Of a DNA stretch of 64,000 bases, positions 24,730 to 31,422 are shown in pieces. The DNA comes from CATOSD01 sp965226695 (lineage in GTDB: Bacteria > Chloroflexota > Dehalococcoidia > Lucifugimonadales > CATOSD01): contig OZ245405.1 of NCBI GenBank assembly GCA_965226695.1, forward strand, positions 992,001 through 1,056,000, in the 5' to 3' direction. The position numbers and the translations under genes are program-made. A model generated the notes under the pieces. It was not told where the DNA came from. It did no database searches and worked only from the letters and a program-made list of their open reading frames with translations. Each line of letters starts with the position of its first letter. Within the stretch, counting starts at the first letter, position 1.

Positions 24730-24831
24730 CAACGCTCCGCCGAAATAACGTATCTGTTCTAGCCGCGGGGCAGTATCCCTGTCCTTTGCTATCTGCTTGG
24801 CATAGCATGATAGCCGTGCTACCATGTTATC

Positions 24832-25125
24832 GTGATCGTCTCATTCAAGTACGGCGGTACTGAGGATGTCTTTAACGGGCGAGCCACTCAAATGGCGCTG
24901 CGGACATGCCCCATGCCGATTTGGAGAGTGGCTCAGCGCAAGCTGGACCAACTCGATTCCGCCTCCGCACTGGGCGATCTTCGAGTACCCCCTGGCAACC
25001 GTCTCGAACGGCTGACCGGAGATCGAAGGAGGCAACACAGTATTCGCGTCAACGAAAGATATCGCATCTGCTTCATGTGGACCGATGCAGGCCCCGCCGA
25101 AGTCGAGATAGTTGACTACCATTGA
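24832..25125 (+). CDS. higB: HigB-type toxin (RelE superfamily)
   Basis: A 97-residue ribosome-dependent mRNA endonuclease toxin of the HigB family. It begins at GTG 24832 with MIVSFKYGGTEDVFNG and has the typical HigB features: RKLDQLDSASALGDLRVPPGNRLERL, then HSIRVNERYRICFMW and the final EVEIVDYH. The stop TGA overlaps a TTG that opens an extended frame of the antitoxin gene. Toxin-first order with an XRE antitoxin downstream is the standard higBA arrangement. Confidence 0.92.
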   Translation: MIVSFKYGGTEDVFNGRATQMALRTCPMPIWRVAQRKLDQLDSASALGDLRVPPGNRLERLTGDRRRQHSIRVNERYRICFMWTDAGPAEVEIVDYH

Positions 25126-25139
25126 AGAGGAAACCGAGT

Positions 25140-25499
25140 ATGGTACGCATCCCTACCGACCGAGAGCCGACGCATCCAGGCGAGATGCTGCTGCAAGAGT
25201 TTCTCCAGCCCCTTGGGATGACCCAGCGCGATCTGTCAAACGCGATTCAGGTGCCCTACCAGCGGGTCAACGGAGTCGTCCGAGGGAAACGCGGTGTCAC
25301 ACCCAGCACCGCCTTGCGACTGTCCAGGTTTTTCGGCAATTCTCCGGATTTCTGGCTGAGTCTGCAACTCCGTTGGGACCTCTACCACGCCGAGCGTATC
25401 GAGGCGGAACAGATTGAGAGCATCCAGCCTCATGACCCGGTCAACACGCTTCGAGGACATGCCGACCCGGTAATGACGATGCCGGCCGATACAGGCTAA
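25140..25499 (+). CDS. higA: HigA-type antitoxin (XRE helix-turn-helix)
   Basis: A 119-residue antitoxin. ATG 25140 is used because AGAGGA lies eight bases upstream. It carries the HigA signature THPGEMLLQEFLQPLGMTQRDLSNAIQVPYQRVNGVVRGKRGVTP, an XRE-type DNA-binding domain, followed by ALRLSRFFGNSPDFWLSLQ. HigA neutralises HigB and represses the operon. The C-terminal ~30 residues (ESIQPHDPVNTLRGHADP) are a tail beyond the usual length. A second, unpaired HigA is at 59041. Confidence 0.92.
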   Translation: MVRIPTDREPTHPGEMLLQEFLQPLGMTQRDLSNAIQVPYQRVNGVVRGKRGVTPSTALRLSRFFGNSPDFWLSLQLRWDLYHAERIEAEQIESIQPHDPVNTLRGHADPVMTMPADTG

Positions 25500-25699
25500 G
25501 GGCAACTGGAAGTGTCCTGATAAGGCTCACAGAACCATCCACAATTCAAAGGATGTGGCTGGGCAGTCTGTAGGCACTAATAGTGTAAGTCATAGCTGGT
25601 GGGACCTTCCGCCCCTGTGTGTTGCCCTTCTTCTCTATATCACGCTCCCGCAGAATGGTAGAATGGTGGAAGTAGAAGTACACTTGCAAAGGGGGATCT

Positions 25700-26017
25700 A
25701 TGAGAGACGCAGAGACCCCGGCGTCCGCACAGCGAGTCAGGCCCACGATGCCGCCGAGCCGCCCGAAAGAAGAGACGGCCCGTCTGGGCGACGAGATATA
25801 CGAGCGGGACATCCGTCCGCAGGTCGAAGCGAACCACATTGGAGAGGTCGTCGCCATCGATGTGGAGAGCGGAAGCTGGGCTATCGGCGAGGACGAGATT
25901 GCCGCCACGGACCGCCTGCAGACCCAGCGCCCCGACGCTTATGACGTTTGGTGCCTGCGAGTTGGTTATCGGGCACTATACAGCTTTGGGGGCGGGTCCC
26001 TACGGAGGGCCGAGTGA
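25700..26017 (+). CDS. Small protein paired with a retropepsin-like protease
   Basis: A 105-residue protein starting at ATG 25700 after AAGGGGG. The core EIYERDIRPQVEANHIGEVVAIDVESGSWAIGEDEIAATDRL is mixed alpha/beta and recurs in many cyanobacterial and Chloroflexota genomes in front of small aspartic protease genes. Its stop overlaps the next start as GTGA, so the two are translationally coupled. Function unknown; such pairs have been thought of as toxin-antitoxin-like, but nothing in the sequence proves this. Confidence 0.7.
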   Translation: MRDAETPASAQRVRPTMPPSRPKEETARLGDEIYERDIRPQVEANHIGEVVAIDVESGSWAIGEDEIAATDRLQTQRPDAYDVWCLRVGYRALYSFGGGSLRRAE

Positions 26018-26391
26018 TCAAGGGGGTGGTAAACGACGCCTATGAAGCCGTCGTTCGCCTTACGGTGCGAGGCCCTTCGGGCCAGTCGCAGGAAATCGAA
26101 GCGGTGATCGACACTGGCTACAACGGCTTCCTCACCTTGCCCCCGGCCTTGGTGACGGAGTTAGGCTTGGTCTATCGTGACCGAAGCCGCGCTACTCTGG
26201 CCGACGGTAGCGAAGCTTTTTTCGATATGTATGATGTTGCTGTTCTCTGGGACAGCCGTCTGCGAAGTACCAGGGCCAGCTCCGCCGACGCAACCCCTCT
26301 CATAGGTATGCGTCTGCTGGATAGGTATGACCTGAGCATCCAGGTTCGGATCGGCGGGCGTGTCGTCATCCAGTCCTTCACCTCCGTGTGA
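26014..26391 (+). CDS. Clan AA (retropepsin-like) aspartic protease
   Basis: A 125-residue protein starting at GTG 26014. A single retropepsin-like domain with the active-site triad in IEAVIDTGYNGFLTLP (Asp-Thr-Gly near residue 33), a flap-like LADGSEAFFDMYDVAVLW region, and the closing hydrophobic IGMRLLDRYDLSIQV segment. As in retroviral proteases, one domain supplies one catalytic Asp, so a dimer is expected. It is coupled to the small gene upstream. Substrate unknown. Confidence 0.85.
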   Translation: MIKGVVNDAYEAVVRLTVRGPSGQSQEIEAVIDTGYNGFLTLPPALVTELGLVYRDRSRATLADGSEAFFDMYDVAVLWDSRLRSTRASSADATPLIGMRLLDRYDLSIQVRIGGRVVIQSFTSV

Positions 26392-26449
26392 ACCGTTTCG
26401 CGGACACTACTCAAAGGCTCAACGGGGTCTTCCGCAAGATGAAGAACGC

Positions 26450-26951
26450 CAGCGGTCCTTAGAAGTCCGGCACACAAATCCTGCAACAGGACCTGCGGAG
26501 CGACAAACTCATAACCGCCAGGCCGGTGACGGCCATTGAAGATAAAGCAGACCGCCTCGTCCTGTACACGCACCCGTGGCACTCCTCTTTGATAGGCGTA
26601 ACCGATTTCCAGATCAGGCCAGCCTTCCTCGGGAAAGTCGTCGGTCGCGAAGTCGGCAAGAATGTCTATTGTGGGCAATGCGTTGAATATCGCATTCTGC
26701 AAAATAGTGGTAAGAGCTACGTCTTCCTGCGCTAGGAATCAGCGTAGCCCTTGATCCTCCGGCTGTCCCATTACGACAGGGACTTTGCGTTTGTAAGCAG
26801 AACGGTGGCTCAAGAACTCTAGCTCGTTTAGCCCGTAGCCTACCCGGAGTGACGTTTGATAGTGGAGGTATGAAATCCAATTGCAATTGCCCTGACCGAA
26901 CAAGCAAGTGGATCCCTGAAGGGAAAGAAGTTTGTTGGCCTCGGTATACAA
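26450..26951 (-). pseudogene. Possible broken gene, unknown family
   Basis: A minus-strand frame starting at ATG 26951 is open to an in-frame TGA at 26741-26739 and continues beyond it in the same frame for more than 80 codons. The two halves look protein-like (SLRVGYGLNELEFLSHRSAYKR before the stop; DILADFATDDFPEEGWPDLEIGYAYQRG after it). Further on the frame runs antisense into the protease gene, so its true end is unclear; 26450 is only an approximate limit. The whole 26392-27052 gap holds nothing else that I can name. Confidence 0.3.
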
Positions 26952-27052
26952 TCAGATGGAAGAGTGGAGCCCGCGCATCTTCGAATAGGTGCAGACACCG
27001 TTAGCAATCCAGGCCCACAACAGTTTCAGAACATTCACGGGAGGTTGTGAAA

Positions 27053-27463
27053 ATGCCGGCCCTCAAGACTTACGATCTGTTCATAAGCCACGCTTGGACC
27101 TACGATGATGACTACTATGGGCTGGTCCAATTCTTGGATAACGCGAATTTGTTCAAGTACAGGAATTATAGTGTCCCTCAGCACGACCCACTAGATGCAA
27201 ACAATGCCTCTCGACTCATGGCGGCACTAGACCGACAGGTCAGGCCCGTCAATGTAGTGCTTATCATTTCGGGAATGTATGTGAACTACAGGGATTGGAT
27301 TCAATACGAGATCGAATTGGCCCAGGGGTACGGCAAGCCGATAGTCGGGATTAGACCATGGGGCTCGCAGCGTGTTCCAGTCGCAGTTCAGTCGGCCGCC
27401 ACGGAAATGGTTGGCTGGAACATAAACTCAATAGTCGGCGCGATTAGTAGGAACGCCATTTGA
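27053..27463 (+). CDS. TIR-like domain protein (ThsB/MTH538 type)
   Basis: A 136-residue single-domain protein starting at ATG 27053, eight bases after GGGAGG. It has the TIR-like pattern: strand A with KTYDLFISHAW, the FKYRNYSVPQHDPL loop, NVVLIISGMYVNYRDWIQYEIELA where Glu86 is the expected catalytic glutamate, and KPIVGIRPWGSQRVP with a VGWN near the end. This matches the ThsB branch of bacterial TIR proteins, which make or use NAD-derived signals in anti-phage systems such as Thoeris. The stop overlaps the start of the next (broken) gene as TTGA. No ThsA-like effector is present in the window. Confidence 0.8.
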   Translation: MPALKTYDLFISHAWTYDDDYYGLVQFLDNANLFKYRNYSVPQHDPLDANNASRLMAALDRQVRPVNVVLIISGMYVNYRDWIQYEIELAQGYGKPIVGIRPWGSQRVPVAVQSAATEMVGWNINSIVGAISRNAI

Positions 27464-27942
27464 AGCCCAATGACTATGGAGGGAACTACGCGGACCATCT
27501 GTTAGAGTAATACAAGCTGTACGTCGAGATGGCTGATCGCATAAGTCAGCGCAGAGACCAATCGAACCGGTTCTATGCGAGTTTGCTGGCGGGCATGATT
27601 GCCATTATGGTTGTGCTAACCAGGCTTGATGTTGCTGATGACGTTTGGGCTGTCGTGTTCTTGGTGGGTGGATTGTTCGGCGCATTCCTTTCTGTTGTTT
27701 GGATTGTGAATATTCGCTCGTATCATACACTGAACACGGCGAAGTACAGAATAATCAACGAGTTGGAAGAAAGCCTGCCAGTTCAGGGATTTGCCAAGGA
27801 ATGGGACCTGCTCACCTCCCCGGCCGACTCACCCAAGTACTTTCAACTCACCAGGGTTGAGCAGTTCGTGCCGGTGATAATGTGCCTACTCTTCCTGGGA
27901 CTTGTGGCTTATTCGATCCTGCGGTTGTTACATGATGGCTGA
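27460..27942 (+). pseudogene. Three-helix membrane protein gene with early nonsense codon
   Basis: Read from TTG 27460, which overlaps the TIR stop, the frame gives MKPNDYGGNYADHLLE, then TAA (27508-27510), then YKLYVEMADRISQRR and 130 more residues. The spacing, the coupling and the family-like run LLE-x-YKLYVEMADRIS indicate that the TAA replaced a CAA (Gln). The remaining open part from ATG 27529 codes for three membrane helices (FYASLLAGMIAIMVV, VVFLVGGLFGAFLSVVWIV, FVPVIMCLLFLGLVAYSI) around a SYHTLNTAKYRIINELEESLP segment. It resembles small membrane proteins often annotated RipA-like and found next to TIR genes. It may still be made from the ATG, without its first 23 residues. Confidence 0.65.
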
Positions 27943-28284
27943 CCCTTGCATGATTACATAGGAGGCGTTGTTGAATACCAAGAGCGTGTTCATTAGCTTC
28001 GACTACGATAACGATCAAGATCTTCGAGGGAATCTGGTTGGCCAAGCGAAGAATCCCGAGTCACCATTCAGCATTACCGACTGGTCGGTTAGGGAGCCGA
28101 TAACCGAGAACTGGAGGACGAGGGTTCGAGATCTCATTCGCAGGACTGACCTCACGATTGTAATTTGCGGTGAGCATACGCATGAGGCGGCGGGTGTCGC
28201 GGCCGAAGTCACCATCGCGCGAGAAGAAGGCAAGCCGTATTTCCTGTTGAAGGGACGCAGATAAAAAATCTGCAAAAGACCTAG

Positions 28285-29481
28285 GGAACCTCTGAACAAT
28301 TGAGGGCATATCGTATGTGATGGACAGTAAGTGGACTGTCCGAGGTGTTTCTTCCTCCTACGGTGTGTCGATAGAGGTCTTGTGGTCCTGAAACGGCTCT
28401 GCTAAGGCGTATCGACGTTCGTTTGTCCAGCTTGGGCGCACTTCGCCCTCGTCAGGCTGCCAGGTACCCTCCGCCCTTATCAAGTTCGTCATCCCCAGTA
28501 GCAACGTCAGTCGTTGCGTGTTCTTTGCCAACCCTCGGTAACGCACCTTGGCGTATCCGAAGTGCCGCTTCACGTACAGGAACGGATGCTCCACCTTCGC
28601 CCTGGTCGACGCCTTGCGCTTCTCCATAAGCGCCTCATAGCTTCCCGGCTCCAGTTGCCGACGTCTCCCGGGCCTCATCGCTACCTGCCAGTCCACATCC
28701 AACTCGCGATTCTCCAATCGCTTGTCGACTCCCTGATACCCCGCGTCGCCCCACGCTCGATTCTCTCCACCGTGCAGCAGTCGGTGAGCCTCCGTCACGT
28801 CATGAACGTTCGCGGGCGTCGTCGTCACGCTATGTACTACTCCCGTCTCAGCGTCCGCACCGACGTGTACCTTCATCCCGAAGTGCCACTCATTCCCCTT
28901 CTTCGTCTGACGCATCTCAGGGTCTCGCTTACCTGCACGATTCTTCGTTGACGATGGCGCCTCGATGATGCTCGCGTCCACGATCGTTCCCTCCCGAAGC
29001 CGCAGCCCCTGGGACTCCAGATGACGGCTGATCTCCTCGAACAGACCCTGTCCCAACTCGTGCTCTTCCAGCAGATGGCGGAAGTTCAGGATCGTCGTCT
29101 CGTCCGGGAGCGGGCCCGACAGCCTCAACCCTACGAACCGTCTCACCGACTCGACCTCGTAGAGCATGTCCTCCATACCAGGATCACTAAGGTTGTAGAA
29201 CATCTGCACGCAGTGAATCCGCAGCATCACAGACAACTCATAGGGTCGCCGGCCCCGGCCTGCCTTGGGATAGAACGGGCGGATGCGTTCTACGAGCTGT
29301 TCCCACGGAATCAGACCGTCCATGCGCTCAAGGAACATCTCCCGCCGGGTCTTGCGCTTCTTGCTCTCGTATTCCAAGTCGGCAAATGTTGGCTGGTCCA
29401 TCGTGCCTTCACCCCAAACATCTCTGCTCTGTGTATGGCATATTACTATGCCACAATACACCAGACTTGTTCAGAGTATCC
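28285..29481 (-). mobile_element. IS5-family insertion sequence (1197 bp)
   Basis: Ends are GGAACCTCTGAACAA (left) and TTGTTCAGAGTATCC (right), inverted repeats with 12 of 15 matches. Both sides carry CTAG (28281-28284 and 29482-29485), a 4-base target duplication; CTAR is the target of the IS5 group. One transposase gene fills it on the minus strand. It sits inside the second TIR gene. Confidence 0.9.
28358..29401 (-). CDS. IS5-family DDE transposase
   Basis: A 347-residue transposase starting at ATG 29401 (MDQPTFADLEYESKKRKTRRE); the longer frame would start outside the element's coding part. The order of motifs is that of the IS5 group: the N-terminal FYPKAGRGRRPYELSVMLRI, LSGPLPDETTILNFRH, first Asp in IVDASII, second Asp in WGDAGYQG, and Glu in KVEHPFLYVKRHFG (the Y-(2)-R-(3)-E-(6)-K type region). 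The reading frame is intact, so the element may be active. It catalyses cut-and-paste movement of its own IS. Confidence 0.93.
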   Translation of the reverse strand: MDQPTFADLEYESKKRKTRREMFLERMDGLIPWEQLVERIRPFYPKAGRGRRPYELSVMLRIHCVQMFYNLSDPGMEDMLYEVESVRRFVGLRLSGPLPDETTILNFRHLLEEHELGQGLFEEISRHLESQGLRLREGTIVDASIIEAPSSTKNRAGKRDPEMRQTKKGNEWHFGMKVHVGADAETGVVHSVTTTPANVHDVTEAHRLLHGGENRAWGDAGYQGVDKRLENRELDVDWQVAMRPGRRRQLEPGSYEALMEKRKASTRAKVEHPFLYVKRHFGYAKVRYRGLAKNTQRLTLLLGMTNLIRAEGTWQPDEGEVRPSWTNERRYALAEPFQDHKTSIDTP

Positions 29482-29645
29482 CTAGAACGGCGCGCCGCAG
29501 CGACAGACTTCATACATGGACCTGGGGGAATCTGAAGAAGCTTATTGGCGGAATGCAGTCGCCATGAGCAGAGTATGAGCGTGAATTGTCGCGCCTGCTG
29601 CTCCCTAGCCCTCTCCATTGAGAGAGAGGGCCAGAGTCCTCCCCC

Positions 29646-31412
29646 CTACTCCCCCCGCAACCCCGCCGTTCCATCCCCATCCACCTCCCCCGTCCGCTCG
29701 TCCACCACCACCGCGTACACCTCCCGCGCCCTCTTCGCAGTGATGTACCCCTCCCGCACGTCGCGCGCCACCTTGTGAGGGTCCCGTGTTCTGGGGTCGC
29801 CCCAGCCGCCGCCTCCCGGCGTTCGCGTGACGATGGTGCGGCCCTTGGGCACCGACGTGGTTATCTTGCACGGCAGCCGCGTGGCCTCCGTGCTCTCGCT
29901 CGGCTGTGGCCCGTCCTGGGGCGGGCGTACGGAGCATGCCGAGGGCGAGGCGTCCTGCCCCCCGAACAGCCCCCACGGGCCAATCCGCTCACGGTCCGAG
30001 CTGAGCGTGAGCGTCGCGCTCTCACCCAGCACGCGCAGGCTGCGCTGTATACCGAGGCCGCCGCGATATAGGCCCGCGCCCTCGCTGTCCGGCACCAGGC
30101 CGTAGGACTCGATGAGAAGCGGGTAGGCGAGCTCTATCGCCTCGACAGGCGCGTTGCGGGTGTTCGTCATGTGGTTCTGCACGGCGTCCATGCCGTCGGA
30201 GTCAAACATCGCGCCCTGCCCGCCGGCGTAGGTCTCCACGAAGTTGTAGTAGATACCGTTTCGCGGGTCGATTCCGCCGATGTTGAGCAGGTTCATAGTC
30301 CCGGAGCACGCCGCGATCACCCGCTCCGGAATCACGGGCGCGAGCGCGCCGAGCAGCACGTCGGTTATGCGCTGCGTGGTTATGATGTTGGCGTTGCACA
30401 CCGCCATCGGGTACCTCGCCGACAGCAGGCTGCCGTCGCGCACCCTCACGTCGATGGGGCGGTATGCGCCCGCGTTGGGCGGCAACTCCGGGTCCAGACA
30501 GGCCTTCAGCACGTAGTAGACGCAAGCGGCCACGGACGGCCAGCGGCAGTTGAGCGGCCCCTGGCAGGCGTCGTCGGTTGCGGTGAAGTCGGCCACCAGG
30601 GAGTCCCCGTTGGCGCGGAGCTCCACCCTGATGGTGATGGGGGCCTCGGTGATGCCGTCGCCCTCCACCACGTCCTCGAAGGTGTACACGCCCGGCGGTA
30701 TCTGCGTCAAGGCGGCCCTCATCCGCCGCTCGGAGTAGTCCAGCATCTCGCCGAGATAGCGCCGGACGACGTCGACGCCGTAGCGGGATGCCAGGCCGTT
30801 CAGGCGGCGCTCGGCCACGTTGTTGGCAGCGTATTGAGCCAGCAGGTCGCCCCGCACCTCCTTTTGCGGTCTCACGTTCTGGGAGATGATTGCCCACAGG
30901 TCGCGTACTAGCTCGCCCTTCCGGAACAGCCGCACGGTTGGAATCTGCAAACCTTCCTGGAAGATCTCCGTCACGCCGAAGGGCATGGAGCCGGGAGCGA
31001 ACCCGCCCATGTCCACATGGTGGGCCTGGTTGGCGGCTATGGCGATAAGCTCGCCCTCGTGGAAGACCGGAGAGATGAGCGCGAGGTCGTTGAGGTGCCC
31101 CGGCCCGGCGGGATAGGGCGTGTTGAGCGCCAGCGCGTCGCCCGGCTCGAGCTGCTCGAACGGGTACTGCTCCATCGCCGTGAGCACCGCCGAGTGCATG
31201 GTGCCCAGGTGTACGGGCGTGCCTATCTCGCTCTGCGCCACCACGACGATCTCGCCCGCGCCGGTGTAGATGGCCCCCGAGGTGTCGCGCCGGTCCTTGA
31301 TGTTGGTCGAGTAGCTCGCTCGGATGAGCGCGGCCACCATCTCGTCGGCTATCGAGTAGAAGCCGTTGCGCATCACTTCGAGGGTTATTGGGTCGAAGGT
31401 TGGTTGTGGCAT
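29646..31412 (-). CDS. hyuB: Hydantoinase B / oxoprolinase subunit
   Basis: A 588-residue protein starting at ATG 31412. It has the HyuB family entry DPITLEVMRNGFYSIADEMVAALIRASYSTNIKDRRD, then GTMHSAVLTAM, GDALALNTPYPAGPGHLNDL, and the metal-site region AANQAHHVDMGG. Near the end is GGGGWGDPRTRDP, which closes the fold. With HyuA it forms an ATP-dependent enzyme that opens cyclic amides (hydantoins, 5-oxoproline) or carboxylates related substrates. It is the last gene of a three-gene operon, 10 bases after hyuA. Confidence 0.93.
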   Translation of the reverse strand: MPQPTFDPITLEVMRNGFYSIADEMVAALIRASYSTNIKDRRDTSGAIYTGAGEIVVVAQSEIGTPVHLGTMHSAVLTAMEQYPFEQLEPGDALALNTPYPAGPGHLNDLALISPVFHEGELIAIAANQAHHVDMGGFAPGSMPFGVTEIFQEGLQIPTVRLFRKGELVRDLWAIISQNVRPQKEVRGDLLAQYAANNVAERRLNGLASRYGVDVVRRYLGEMLDYSERRMRAALTQIPPGVYTFEDVVEGDGITEAPITIRVELRANGDSLVADFTATDDACQGPLNCRWPSVAACVYYVLKACLDPELPPNAGAYRPIDVRVRDGSLLSARYPMAVCNANIITTQRITDVLLGALAPVIPERVIAACSGTMNLLNIGGIDPRNGIYYNFVETYAGGQGAMFDSDGMDAVQNHMTNTRNAPVEAIELAYPLLIESYGLVPDSEGAGLYRGGLGIQRSLRVLGESATLTLSSDRERIGPWGLFGGQDASPSACSVRPPQDGPQPSESTEATRLPCKITTSVPKGRTIVTRTPGGGGWGDPRTRDPHKVARDVREGYITAKRAREVYAVVVDERTGEVDGDGTAGLRGE

Positions 31413-31422
31413 GGTGATTGGG

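Larger units (their letters stand above)
27971..29567 (+). pseudogene. Second TIR-like gene, split by an IS5-type element
   Basis: The 5' part (27971-28264) starts at TTG 27971 behind GGAGG and gives 97 residues of a TIR-like fold: SVFISFDYDNDQDLRG, FSITDWSVREPI, LTIVICGEHTHEAAGVAAEVTIA with the probable catalytic Glu, and KPYFLLKGRR, then TAA. Removing 28285-29481 and one CTAG copy restores the same frame, which after the TAA reads KICKRPRTARRSDRL and ends in HTWTWGNLKKLIGG before TGA 29567. This is the expected C-terminal segment of the family. The gene is therefore broken twice: by a nonsense codon (28262-28264) and by the insertion. Confidence 0.75.

Noticed and set aside
26739..28264. 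Alternative genetic code reading stops as amino acids
   Set aside because: TAA, TAG and TGA all end intact core genes in the window at normal lengths.
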